Notes: generated by a model from the sequence alone, not told the origin. Counted from the first letter of the stretch, positions 34,820 to 46,724 are shown. The stretch: DNA of 64,000 bases from Xenopus tropicalis (GCF_000004195.4 NC_030683.2:74867764-74931763); one strand, 5' to 3'. Program-made: numbers and translations.

Positions 34820-35220
34820 TGATTAAGTGCGAAGACACACAGGCTGATTAGTCACCGTGACTTTTAAAAAACTCTGTTACAATGATTTAGCTTTAATAGG
34901 TTAATATACAAGTTGCCACGACCAATCGCATCTTTTGCACGTGCCAGTCACCGCACCTTTTTTCAAAAGATGTGGTGACAAATTGCCCCATGTGGACTGA
35001 AATCAACTTAGGGTTTTTTGGCTTGGATTTGGCTGAATCCCGCACCAATCCAGGATTCACCCAAAGCCAAGCCTTTTTGGTGCATTTTAATTTGGCTGAA
35101 TTCTGTCCAACCCAATCTGGAATCTTGGCTTTAGTCCATATGATTACGTGTATTTTGGATTTTTCCCTCAGGATTGTGCTAGCTTGCATATGCAAATTAG
35201 AATTCTGAATTGTTGCGGTA
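34820..35220. repeat. MITE remnants between hepacam and the piggyBac-like array
   Basis: 34825-34985 contains gcgaagacacacaggctgat and a following inverted-looking segment (gatgtggtgacaaattgccc), related to the gaagacaca-type MITE family seen at 56671. 34990-35215 contains aagccaagcc and gcatatgcaaattag words like those inside the hAT MITE at 4111. Both are degraded. No gene is visible. Confidence 0.4.
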
Positions 35221-36244
35221 TTTGTCCAAATTTCTACTTTCTAGCAAAATGATTTAATTAAGTCCAGAGCAACAAGCACTCACGTCTGGTACAATATAAG
35301 TTGGCCTGGGTGCAGTATTGGAAACAAGTAACAAGCATGCAAAAAATAAATGCCGCACTCACAGAACTTAACCCTTTTACTGCCAGCTGTTTTGGTCAAA
35401 GCGGAACTTGTGTTGCCAGACAGTTTTTGAACATTTTGCACTGTTTCACTTTAGGGGTCTTTCCTCGGGGGGACTTTTAGTTTACCCATGAAAACAATAT
35501 ATTGTTTTTTTCAGAACAACCTAAGCTTTCAAAATATGGTCGAATTTTTGTGTAATTCTAATTCTGTAACAAGATATAGGCTTCTAAATGTCTAAAAATG
35601 AAAAAAAAAAATCAAATTTTCCATAATATAAACATTATAAAATTATTTTTAAACACTATAAAATTATTTTATGCACGAATATACAACTGATTTGGAACGT
35701 CCCATGTCTCCTGAATGTGCCAATACCAAATATATATAGTTTTATGGAGATTTCTCACTTGTATAGGTCAAAAACTCCCAGCAGTACACTACCAAATTTC
35801 CAAAGAACTGCTTCAGAAAGCTGCATACTTTAGATTTCAAGGACAAAAATTCCACTAACAGAAGGTTTATTCCAGAAAATTGTACATTTTTGGAAAGAAC
35901 AGATTCTGGGGAATCCAGAATAGGCACAACTGTCTGTCTACTCCAAACTATCAAGTTGCAATGCTTTCCTAAAGTTATTGGTTTTTATCAAAATTTGTGA
36001 AATTTTTAAAAAATCGCTTCAAAGCTTCCAGTCTATAGTATCTTATCTCCTACAGGTCATAAAGTAACCAAATAAAACACCCTAAATATGTACGCCAGGT
36101 CCACTGAACAGTTTGATGCCCAATATGTATAGGTTTACCTAAGTATGTAGCATGTAGGGGCTCCAATGTGAACATACCCCCATATGATCAATCATTTCTG
36201 TTATTTCAGCTCCAGCAAAATCAACACATTTATATCATTATATG

Positions 36245-36802
36245 TAGAGATGTAGCGAACTGTTCGCCGGCGAACTAATTCGCGCGAACATCGGGTGTTC
36301 GCAAGTTCGCAAACTTTTCGCGCATGTTCGCAATTTGGGTTCGCGTGGCGTTTTTCCGCAGCGTTTTTTCTCGGCCTAAAAACGCCGCACAAGCCACACA
36401 TGGCGTTTTTCAGCCTAGTACTGGTGACCTAAGCAAATCCCGTTTCCATGGTGCTAATACTGCGAAATAGCAAAAAACGCTGCGTATTTCCTCTAGGTCT
36501 GCCAGCTGCCCTTGCGTATACATAGCAAAAGCTTGCGTTTTTACGCAACGCTGTGTCAACAACGTATTTTTCAGAGAAATTTTTGCCCTTGATCCCCCTC
36601 CTGCATGCCACTGTCCAGGTCGTGGCACCCTTTAAACAACTTTAAAATCAGTTTTCTGGCCAGAAATGGCTTTTCTAGGTTTTAAAGTTCGCCTTCCCAT
36701 TGAAGTCTATGGGGTTCACAAAGTTCGCGAACTTTCGCACTTTTTGGCGTAAGTTCGCGAACGGGTTTGCAAACTTTTTTTTTGAGGTTCGCTACATCCC
36801 TA
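36245..36802. mobile_element. hAT MITE (558 bp) with exact 8-bp target duplication
   Basis: Ends are TAGAGATGTAGCGAAC and the complement of GTTCGCTACATCCCTA. ATTATATG precedes (36237-36244) and follows (36803-36810) the element. In the uninterrupted copy of the host repeat (complement of about 413-440) this 8-mer occurs once, so the insertion and its duplication are proven within the window. The interior is CpG- and gttcgc-rich with no transposase. Confidence 0.93.
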
Positions 36803-36981
36803 ATTATATGTGGGATAAAGCTAGTAAAAAGTATGCTCACCCCAGAAAGTCATATATTTTTGGAAAGTACACATTCCCCTGAATATAAAATGGGTACCCA
36901 TGTCTTTCTACTCCAAAGTACCAAGCCGCAAAGCTTTTCTAAAGTTAGCAATTTTGATGACATTTCCAAAAATCCCCTTAA

Positions 36982-37398
36982 AGGAACAGTAACACCAAAA
37001 AATAAAAGAGCTTTAAAGTAATAAAAATATAATGCACTGTTGCCCTGCACTGGTAAAATTGGTGTGTTTGCTACAGTAACACTACTATAATTTATATGAT
37101 AAGCTGCTGTGTAGCCCCGGGGGCAGCCATTCAAGCTGGAAAAAAGGAGAAAAGGCACAGGTTACATAGCAGATAACAGACAAGTTCTGTAGAATACAAT
37201 AGTGTTTTATCTGTTATCTGCTATGTGCCTGTGCCTTTTCTGCTTTGAATGGCTGCCTCCATGGCTACACAGCAACTTATTTATATAAATTATAGTAGAC
37301 TTTCTGAAGTAAACACACAACTTTTACCAGTGCAGGGCAGCAGCACATTATATTTTAGTTAGTTTTATACACTTTCATTTTTTGGTGTTACTGTTCCT
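36982..37398. mobile_element. T2/Kolobok-like MITE (417 bp) with exact TTAA target
   Basis: Ends AGGAACAGTAACACCAAAAA and the complement on the right (ttttggtgttactgttcct). TTAA is present at 36978-36981 and 37399-37402. The empty site, ccccTTAAagcttcc, is readable as the complement of 247-261 in copy A. Sub-terminal parts are also inverted (gcacaggttacatagcagat against atctgctatgtgcctgtgcc). No coding capacity. Confidence 0.93.
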
Positions 37399-38299
37399 TT
37401 AAAGCTTCCACTTTGCAGCATCTTATCTCCCACATAGTGTTAGGTACCAAGATAAAACACCCTAAATTTGAACACCAGGGGTCCACTGAGCAGTTTGATA
37501 CCCAATATGTATAGGTTTACCTAAATATTTGGCATGTAGGGGCCCCAATGGGAACATACTCCCATATGATCTATCATTTCAGCTCCTGCAAAATCAAAAC
37601 ATTTACATCCTTTATGTGGGATAATGCTACAAAAAAGTACACTCACAGCAAAAAAACATATATTTTTGGAAAGTACACATTCCCCCGAATCTATAATGGG
37701 TACAAATTTCTTTTTGCTCCAAAGTACCAAGCTGTAATGCTTTCCTAAGTTTGCAGATTTTTATGACATTTCAGAAAATCGCACCAAAATTTTGCAATTT
37801 GCCACATTTATCTCTCACAATTTCTTGATAAAGATCAGATAAATGCAAATCACCCCAAATAGGAACACCAGAGGCCTACTGAACACTTTGATGCCCAATA
37901 TGCATAGATATACCAAAGTCTGCGGTATGTACTGAACCCAAAATTAAAATAGCGCATAAGGATTTCTCACCTGCCAGCTCAGCTTTTGCACACCGAGCCC
38001 CCTGTCAGTGTATTATGTGCCGAAACTTCCCCTAACTATACAGAGGACCCCAGAAAACCATATATTTTTGGAAAGTACACATTCTTATAAATTTAAAATA
38101 GGTAAAGTTATTTTTGTACACCAAAGTTACACATGGCAAAGCTATGCTAAAAACAGATTAGGAACACTTATACAGGGATAAAAATGCCTGTATATATCAG
38201 TGAAGCAACAAAATAAGTCACACGACAGTGTTATTAGTGGTCAGAATATCTGATCCAATAGTCACGCTGTCAAAATAAACAGTTTTTAGGTAAAAGAAA

Positions 38300-38960
38300 C
38301 TAAAAACAAAGTGGTAAAATGAAAAAACAAAACAAACAAAAAACAAACAAACAAAGTGTTTGTGTATATATGTACTGTATGTACATGTGTAAAAGTTGTG
38401 TGACAGTGTGTCGATTCGATTCGATCGTGTCTGCTGCTTCTAGGATGGTCCTGCGACGATTGCGTTGCAGGACCCACATGACAGCCCCCTGGCTGAGTAT
38501 CAATGAGTAGTTAGGAGATATGCCCTGCACTGTGTACCAATAATATGTTTGCCACTCCTGGAGAGGACCCTGCCTAAATAAACCGTGCATCTAGTTCATA
38601 TACAAGATTGTGTCTGCGTATCTGAGTATCTGCCAAGCCCAGAGGACCACTACCAGCTGGTAAGGAATAACCCCAGGGTGGGGTACATCTGCCAGGAGTA
38701 CGTGGGTCCCAAGAGGGGCATAACAAGTCTATTAAGTTCCCAGGGGGTGGATTATAGTTCCACAACACCATCCCTGGGTGGAGGCACGCCATTTTAAGGG
38801 AGAATCCCTTGTAAACCCCCATAGTAAGGGGGGGCTCAGGACTCCTGTAGCGCCAAGTATAGTGCTCCAGCAGGTAGTGCCACAAGAATAACCAAAAGTG
38901 GGCTACACAGCTATCATAACATTGCCTTTGCATGTGTTTTATAATTTCACCATAAAAGTA
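38300..38960. other. Unassigned segment, possibly a solo-LTR-like repeat
   Basis: Less AT-rich than its surroundings, with aataaa at about 38576 followed by a short GT-containing stretch, and words such as ccccagggtggggtacatct and ctcctgtagcgccaag that look like a long-terminal-repeat remnant. I could not establish TG...CA ends, a target duplication or a primer-binding site, so this is only a suggestion. An (AAAC)n-like stretch occupies 38325-38355. Confidence 0.25.
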
Positions 38961-38969
38961 TTTGTCCAA

Positions 38970-40860
38970 TGCGTTTTCTTTGCCTATATGATTCCCAATG
39001 TTCCTGGATATTTGTGGTGAAGTAGTCAGTTAGTATTAGAAAGCAGCCCTATCAGTGAAAAATAATCAATATTGCCTATAGGTCTCTTAACAATAGCTTT
39101 TTGAGCTATTCTGCCTCACATATTTACTGGCAACAGGCAGAGCGGCAAGATTAAAAATCCCCCCCAGAGACAGTGATTAAAAATGAAAGTCCCTGCCTAA
39201 GGGGCAGATTTATCATGCAGCAATACCTTTTAAAGAACAGTAACAATGTTTCATGCCTGAAACAGATCGGGAAAGTAATTGGCAACATACTTAATCCACA
39301 TTTGTAATTTGCAGTTAGGATAAACAATTGAGAGGGGTCTTAGAGTTTAGCGTTGCTGCAGAGCTCTAGTACCCTATAGAGCTGAATGTTATTTAAATAC
39401 TCATATACCTGTGGGACTAACAGGAGCTCTACATGCCATATTTCTGCCTAAACTCCTTGTTGGGGCCAGAGGTGCTTGCTTTTCACCTAGTTGCCTCTAA
39501 CCTGGAAGATGAGTGAGACTAGCCTGTCCCTAACTAATCCTGCACACATTAAACTGTAATATAAAACCAGTATTTTGGAAGCACTTGCTACAGGTTAGAT
39601 GTTAATACAACAAAGACTTTTTCCAAACCCAAAAAGTACCGACCTTCCTATATTTTTATCTTTCTTTAAGCATTATTTTTACCAGCCAGGTGGCAACCCT
39701 ACCCCTTATAGGTTTATTAGTCTAAGAAAATTTCCAGATGATATGCAGCCAATGTATAGGTTTCTGCCTCTAGTGGCTGTAATCGAAATTGCATTTTTAA
39801 GTTTACCATTTACTCTCTTGCAAATGGACGTGGAGCCCACATTTTAGAAACAATTCTGACTGGTGGTCAGATTCATGAGATACTATAATATCTATAATAT
39901 GTCTGTCACTATAAAGAAAGGCCTGGTGACCTCAGTTTTGAAGAATTGTGTGGTTATTAAATAATGCAGCATAGTTACATATCCTACTCTATAAATTCAA
40001 AGGGATATAAACACTGTTGCTCAGTGCTTACAAAACATTGATATACTTCATCATCAAATATAATGCTGAGAAATGTAGTCTAGCAACTTCAAAAGGGGAT
40101 CTACTCTTTGTATGCCTCATTGTTCTAAATTCCTGTGATCAGAGCTGAAAGCAGTAAATATTTTTTTTTCTAGAAATAGATGCCCAAACAAAAATCAGTG
40201 TCTCCCTTTTTGATGTTTTATTGCAATGGAATATTTACAAGCCAAAAGTGGATAGTGATTTCCCTATGTTAGGTAAAAACAAGGTGGCTGATTACATTTG
40301 GGATACTTACTTTGGAAATCCCTGGTCATTAGATCCTCTTTTATATCAAATCATTGTTTCTTCATACTCCTTATATGCTTCCATAGACTGTTTAAAGCTT
40401 CAGAACATGTTGACATGTTATTTATTGTGAGGTAAAAATACCAATTTTATTGTGGTCATCATCTAGGTAGGTGGCACTACTGAACTAAATTAGATAGGGG
40501 TTATTTATTTTATAGATACAGTATAAATGGCTTGACATGGTTCTTAAGTAATTAAATTGGCAAAAGAAACACAGATTCCTTATTATAAAGGTCATTAACA
40601 TCAGGTTGGAAACAGCAGAAATCTAAGATGCAGCGACTTTATGCACATTTTCAGCCTATGACTCTTTGGAGCTAAAGCCTGCAAGCTACCTCATATATGG
40701 AGCCTAAGCATGCAGATAATTTGAGCAGAAACTGTCTTATTCTGTGTACTGGGGCAAAACCATCACAGTTTCTAAGAGCACTGGTACTGAGGCATCACCC
40801 TGGTGTACATCACACCCTAGGCCAGATAACTGATAAAAAGATCAAAGCTGTCCCAAGCTG
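38970..40860. other. Gene-free stretch with one weak exon-like ORF
   Basis: Mostly AT-rich and unrecognised. 39670-39705 holds the gccaggtggcaaccctacc end of the GC-rich repeat family. 40171-40270 has an acceptor-like tttttttttctag and a donor-like gtaaaa around an open frame (VSLFDVLLQWNIYKPK), but the product matches nothing I know. Confidence 0.3.
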
Positions 40861-40867
40861 AGCACAC

Positions 40868-41187
40868 TGGACCACAGAGACCTTATCCGCACACCCTAAC
40901 ACTCCAAAAAATTATTTTGTCCGGTGCACACTGCTAGAGGGATCGGCACCCTCCAAATACACAGTAGCAACAAAAAAAGCAAATGGCACTCAGGACTACA
41001 AACAAGGGTAAAACCCTTTTAAAAGTTTTATTGCGGAGGTGCAACGTTTCGGGGCAATGTGACCCCTTTATCAAGCATAATGTGATAAAGGGGTCACATT
41101 GCCCCGAAACGTTGCACCTCCGCAATAAAACTTTTAAAAGGGTTTTACCCTTGTTTGTAGTCCTGAGTGCCATTTGCTTTTTTTGTT
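40868..41187 (+). mobile_element. SINE-like insertion with a perfect 105-bp inverted repeat and 15-bp target duplications
   Basis: The 15-mer ccaagctgagcacac occurs at 40853-40867 and again at 41188-41202, bracketing a 320-bp insertion. Within it, 40969-41073 and 41083-41187 are perfect inverted complements (105 of 105 bases) separated by the 9-bp spacer agcataatg. The arms contain aacgtttcggggcaatgtga and end in an A7/T7 run. Long target duplications point to retroposition. The duplicated inverted arm suggests template switching or snap-back during reverse transcription. Confidence 0.85.
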
Positions 41188-41202
41188 CCAAGCTGAGCAC
41201 AC

Positions 41203-42145
41203 CTCAGCCTCTCTGGTTACTGGCTGCTCCTTTACTTTCCACACTGCACTCTCACTGTCTCTGTCTCTCCTTCCCTGGATATGGCTCTGGCTGGCTGCTG
41301 CAGCAGGCACCCCTTTATAACTTCTGCTAGCCTGCCCCATGGTTTTGGCTCTAAATTGTGTTTTTCTCTGGTCCCTCCTCTTTTCCCAGAGGTGCACTGC
41401 GGCTCCCAGCCAACTGGGTTGCTCTCCAGCCTGTAACTAGATTGGATGATGTCACAGACAGAAAAACCCTTTACACTTTATTGCTACGGTACTGTAAAAC
41501 ATAAGGAAGTATGAGTAAATTTTGATATAAAGCTTCACAATGCTGTTTTAAGTGATGATTCAGAATGTAAATGGACAATAAAAATGTGGTCTTAGTAGTA
41601 TAATGTGATGAATTAGATTTCCTCCTATGCCCAAGACAACACATTTACAGCAGTGGCTGCGCATGCCTGCTGTGTCACATATCATTAATGTAATTAAATA
41701 CAAGAGACAAAGAAAACCTACATTAGTCCACTACTAAAAATCATGTTTTATGTACAAGATAAAATGCAATGATTCTGAGCATAAAAAGAATGTAATGATT
41801 TCATTATCCCCTGCTGTGCCCAAACGATATTTTTAATCACTACATTTGTTCTTCTGAAAATATAATTATTTGTACTATAAAAGAATAATATATGTATCTT
41901 GTAATATGAGAGAATTATTACAATTGATTTCTTCACAGCAGATGATCTGACTATAAAAATAACCAACCATATGCAAATCTCATTGCAATGGTCAGCTACT
42001 TGTTTTTCCTATTGCATTTTTGAAATAGCTTTTTTTTCGTTCACATATTAACTCTCTGACAACAATTCATGATTTTAAAGTCATAGATCATAAATATTCT
42101 TAAAAGGAAACCATGCTCACAGTATATACTGTATATATAAATATA
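41203..42145. other. Gene-free stretch
   Basis: Nothing recognised beyond a modestly GC-rich part (41200-41450) flanking the foldback insertion and (TA)n at 42121-42152. Confidence 0.5.
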
Positions 42146-42149
42146 TATA

Positions 42150-44030
42150 TATGTTACTGCATTCAAGAAGGAGTGGGACCCTGATTATCACAGGGGGGGG
42201 TCAGTTGGTTGATGAGAACAGGGAAAAATCCGAAATTCTGAACTCTTATTTTTCATCTGCCTACACAACTTAGAAGCCAGATGATCAAGGCTTTCCTTTT
42301 AATAGACCAGATTCTAGTAATATAACTACCAATGCACTTAGGAGGAAATTCAGAAGAGACTTGAACATGAAAAGGTAAACAAAGGTCCAGTACTGGATGG
42401 CATTCATCTTAGGGTATTAAACAAGCTTAGCGCTGTAATTACCAAACCTCTTCACTTAATTTTTCAGAATTCATTGAGGTCTGGCATGGTAATGTGAATT
42501 ACGTTGCTGTTATTCAAAAGGGGAACCTGGTCTCAGCCTGAAAACTATAGGCCTGTTAGTCTAACATCAGTGGTAGGAAAGCTTTTGGAAAGGGTAATAA
42601 GGGATAGGATACCTAAATTTTGCAAATCACAATACTATAAGTTTGTGCCAGCATGGTTTTATGCGTAACAGACTTGCCAGACTAATTTAGTCGCCTTTTA
42701 TGAGGGGGTGAGCAGCAACCTTGACGCTGGAATGGCAGTGGATGTCATCTGCTTAGACTTTCCTAAAGCATTTGATACAGTACTACAAAGAAAGTTAATG
42801 ATAACATTGGCCTAGAACAGGGGTGTCAAACTCAATCACATAAGGGGGCTGAAATCTAAAACACAGGCTAAGTTGTGGGCCAAATTTTTTATTAAGATAG
42901 TTAGTAGTGGAAGGATAGATCCCTCACAGTCACAGCACAGTCAGGCGATTGGTGCTTCCAGGTCAGGCACAGTTACCATGGGCCACATAAAACATCCAGC
43001 TGGGCAGATTTGGAACATAATATTTGTAATTGGATAGAGAACTGGGTTTTTAACTTTTTTATTAATGACCTGGACGTGGGCATAGAAAGTACTGCTTCTA
43101 TATTTGGTAACGATTCTAAAGTTCTATGCAGGATGCTGCTAATTTGCAGAGTGATTTGACAAAATTGGAAAACTGGGCAGCAAAATTAAAAATGAGGTTC
43201 AATGTGCAAAGTTATGCACTTTGGTAGAAATAATATAAATGCAAGTTATACACTAAATGGTAGTGTGTTGGGGGGATCCTTAATTGAGAAGGATCTGGGG
43301 ATTCTTGTAGATAACAAGTTGTCCAATTCAAGGCAATGTTCTGGCTACTAAAGCAAATAAATTGCTGTTTTGCAAAAAAAAGGTAATTGACTCAAAAGGC
43401 AAAAACAATATTTTGCCTCTTTATAGGTCCCTGGTAAGGCCTCACCTTGAGTATGCAGTGCAGTTGTGGGCTCCAAACCTTAAGAAGGATATTAATGAGC
43501 TGGAGAGAGTGCAGAGACGTGCAACTAAACTGGTAAAGGGGATGGAAGATTTGAACTATGAGGTGAGACTGTCGAGGTTGGGGTTGTTTTCTCTGGAAAA
43601 AAAGGCGCTTGCAAGGGGACATGATTAATCTTTACATTGGAGGGGGTTATAGACAATTAGGTTAAGTTATTTTTTTCCCATATAAAGGATCAGGGCACCC
43701 CTGCCACCCCTTTAGATTAAAGGAACAGAATTTTTATTTGAAGCAATGTAAGTGTTTTTTCACGGTGAGGGCAGTGAGGTTGGGGAATGCCCTTCCTAGT
43801 GATGTTGTGATGGCAGATTCTGTTAATGCCTTTAAGAGGGGCCTGGATGAGTTCTTGAACTATCATAGTATCCAAGGCAATTGTAATACTAATATCTACA
43901 GTTAGTATTGATGTTAGTATATATAGTTTATGTATGTGAGTCAGTATGGGTTTATGTGCCGGGTTCACTTGGAAGGATTAAGCTTTGAATGGATTTTGGT
44001 CCTTTTTTCAACCCAGCTTAACTATGTTAC
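42150..44030 (+). pseudogene. CR1-like LINE, 3' part, with nested hAT-like insertion
   Basis: Sequence parallels the 12.2-13.4 kb copy from its RT region (gcagtggatgtcatctgctt, about 42735) to the tail cttttttcaacccagcttaa (about 44008). The frame is broken repeatedly; an open block of 88 codons (43362-43628) encodes LYRSLVRPHLEYAVQLWAP and ERVQRRATKLVKGME, typical CR1 C-terminal sequence. The portion from 42150 to about 42700 continues upstream into the RT N-terminal region. Inactive. Confidence 0.85.
42818..43015. mobile_element. hAT-like fragment nested in CR1
   Basis: Starts with CAGGGGTGTCAAACTC, a classic hAT (Charlie-type) terminus, and continues with gtgggccaaattt-like sequence. The CR1 match resumes at about 43020 (taattggatagagaactgg). 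The right inverted end is not preserved, so its boundary is approximate. Confidence 0.65.
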
Positions 44031-44039
44031 TATGTTTTT

Positions 44040-45870
44040 TGTTCCAGGATGGAAATAGGCAAATTAGGAATAGGAATGATTTGATACACATACAAAATAA
44101 ATAATGAGAAGCTACTGAAAAGTTAGTTAGATGCTTAGGGCCATTTGTACCATGCTAAGAGGTAATTCAAAAGTAAACTTCCCTTTTAGCCTTACATTCA
44201 TTCAGAAATGTTTCATAGAGTGTGCAGCTATACAAACAGTAAAAACAGCATCTAAATAGCTACTGCAAACATCATGCATAATTAAAGGATCAGCAGGAAT
44301 GTGCATAACATTGGCAGGAGCACTAGTGCTATGAGCGACTGCCTAATCATGTGTTCTAGCAAGCAAACCTACTTAAAGAGTATGCATGACAGAGGCGCTA
44401 AAGAATGTCGCCCCTTTCTTCTGTTTTCCTCAAATGACAACAATTAACTTGAAAAAAACACATTATTTATTTGATCTTCTGAAATGTAATTATGGTACAG
44501 TTTCTACAATTCATCTGTGACAAAGTGTATTAAAATAACAGTGTATAAAGAGTAAAAAGTATACTGTGTTCTTTATGCATATTATCTGTTTAGAAATTCT
44601 GAGCTTAACCCATTTGTCCCTGGCAAAGATTTATCAGACTGTACCATGTGCACTAGCCGCTAAGTTTCTAACTTGGTGGGTGCGTTACGCCCTAAAACCA
44701 CTTTTATTAAAGGTACTTGTGTCAAGATGCACTCCTTGCACTTCCCAATAGTTGTGCTCTCTGCAGCTCAGTCCTTCCCTCCTTCCACACTGTATTGGGC
44801 ACAAACATCACTTGCACACCAAACACCAGAAAAGACACCAGACAGACTTTGCTATTTGGTGCAACTAGTTTGCAATGAAGTCATGTGCAGTTGTGTTCAT
44901 TTTGGCAAATCAGACACAATTGCATCACGTGCAGCACAACAGCATCAGACGCAATGCCTTGTTGTGGCTACAATGATGCTTGCATTGCAGGAAAAATACT
45001 GTTTTGTGAAAAGAAAACAGAGTGACTGCACTTGAAATTGAACCCTATTATGTTTTTCAATCCACCTATGATCCACCTATAATCAAATTCCCAATTTGGT
45101 GACCAATCCCTTCATTTCCATTGCTTCATATCTAAAATATTAATGCCCACTGAATATTGCAAGTGGGATTGAGAAGTTTGGTAATTATTTTAAGCACAAA
45201 AAGTAGAATTGACATGACATGCCCCACTTACACTGCCATTTTATTGAATCACCAACACAAACCTTTTATGTGTGTAGTGAAAGGATTATCAGAAAGGTTG
45301 TGGTGTGAATTAAGATGAAGAGTAATGGCGCCAGGAATTCTTTAAGGTATATTTATTTATGCAGCAACTGAAGAATAACATCTCACTACACTGTTTGAGT
45401 ATTACAGTGGTGACAGTGAATGTAATAACACAAGCAATCATTATATAATAGCAAAATTATATAATAGCAGGAAACAATGCAATATAACTTTAACAAAGAA
45501 ATATGAGCAATGCTCTATGGTCTCACCCAGCCAGATATGCTGACAGACACTGCTTGTAGAATGGGAATCCTCTCTATAAGAAACACCCTCCTTATCACTA
45601 AGGCCCCTATTCTGGGTTGCCAGGCATCTACCTGTGTGCAACCAGGGAACTAACCCACTGACCTCCTGTTGGAGCTTTGGGCTGCTCAGCTGCCCTGACT
45701 GGCACTAAGTGGGTGCTGACCCACTCCTATAACACAAGCTGGCTAATTCTTACTAAAAACTAAGAGAGGATTCCTTGGGAGTCTTACCCTCTATGCAGGT
45801 AAACAATTGGCTCTTTCCCAATGGCTGTCTGTAGCAGTCCCTGTAGCTACCAAGACCAAAAAAAAAAACA
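44040..45870. other. Gene-free stretch
   Basis: No gene recognised. 44620-44980 (gggtgcgttacgccctaaaa onward) is rich in ttgca/tgcaa words and may be a repeat. 45300-45870 is less AT-rich and may be a repeat, but I cannot name it. Confidence 0.4.
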
Positions 45871-45879
45871 GTTACATAG

Positions 45880-46708
45880 TTACATAGGGTTGAAAAAAGA
45901 CCATTGTCCATCAAGTTCAACCCATCCGAGTAAACCCAGCACACAACCTATACTAACCAATCTATACACTCACATACATAAACTATATATATACAACCAG
46001 TAATACTAACTGTAGATATTAGTATCACAATAGCCTTGGATATTCTGCTTGTTCAAAAACTCATCCAGGCCCCTCTTAAAGGCATTAACAGAGTCTGCCA
46101 TTACCACATCACTAGGAAGGGCATTCCACAGCCTCACTGCCCTCACCGTGAAAAACCACCTACGCTGCTTCAAATGGAAGCTCTGTTCCTCTAATCTATA
46201 GGGGTGACCTCTGGTGCGCTGATTGTTTTTATGGGAAAAAAGAACATCCCCCAACTGCCTATAATCCCCTCTAATGCACTTGTACAGAGTAATCATGTCC
46301 CCTCGCAAGCGCCTCTTTTCCAGAGAAAACAACCCCAACCTCGACAGTCTAACCTCATAGCTTAAATCTTCCATCCCCTTTACCAGTTTAGTTGCACATC
46401 TCTGCACTCTCTCCAGCTCATTAATATCCTTCTTAAGGACTGGAGCCCAAAACTGCACTGCATACTCAAGGTGAGGCCTTACCAGGGACCTATAAAGCGG
46501 CAAAAATATGTTCTCATCCCTTGAGTCAATGCCCTTTTTTATACAAGACAGCACTTTATTTGCTTTAGTAGCCACAGAATGACACTGCCTGGAATTAGAC
46601 AACTTGTTATCAACAAAAACCCCTAGATCCTTCTCCATTAAGGAAACCCCCAACACACTACCATTCAGTAGATAGTTCGCGTTTATATTATTTCTACCAA
46701 AGTGCATA
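45880..46708 (-). pseudogene. CR1-like LINE, 5'-truncated, C-terminal 233 codons still open
   Basis: On the minus strand an uninterrupted frame from 46707 to 46006 encodes the C-terminal end of a CR1 ORF2: MHFGRNNINANYLLNGSVLG, then LYRSLVRPHLEYAVQFWAP, ERVQRCATKLVKGMEDL, RLWNALPSDVVMADSVNAFK and a DTNIYS end. The 3' tail continues to about 45875 (tatgtaactatgtaactg on the minus strand). It is 5'-truncated within the RT domain, so cannot move itself, but its open frame makes it the youngest CR1 copy here. A (TAAG)n run abuts its 5' end at 46707-46724. Confidence 0.9.
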
Positions 46709-46724
46709 AGTAAGTAAGTAAGTA

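Larger units (their letters stand above)
35372..38150 (-). mobile_element. piggyBac-like tandem-unit element, copy B (inverted relative to copy A)
   Basis: Starts after TTAA (35368-35371) with CCCTTTTACTGCCAGC, the same terminus as copy A. The complement of the ~395-bp unit appears about four times, marked by ttttggaaagtacacattcc-like words near 35888 (diverged), 36868, 37670 and 38060. Units are interrupted by a hAT MITE (36245-36802) and a T2 MITE (36982-37398). The distal end is not recognisable. It matches 1-1298 closely enough that copy A serves as the empty site for both insertions. Confidence 0.7.

Noticed and set aside
40171..40270. Exon-like segment with acceptor ttttctag and donor gtaaaa, reading VSLFDVLLQWNIYKPK
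   Set aside because: No recognised homology and no compatible neighbouring exon. Such a pair of splice words is expected by chance in AT-rich DNA.
40934..41330. Two nearly identical open frames on opposite strands sharing the same first residues
   Set aside because: They are created by the perfect palindrome 40969-41187, not by coding genes.
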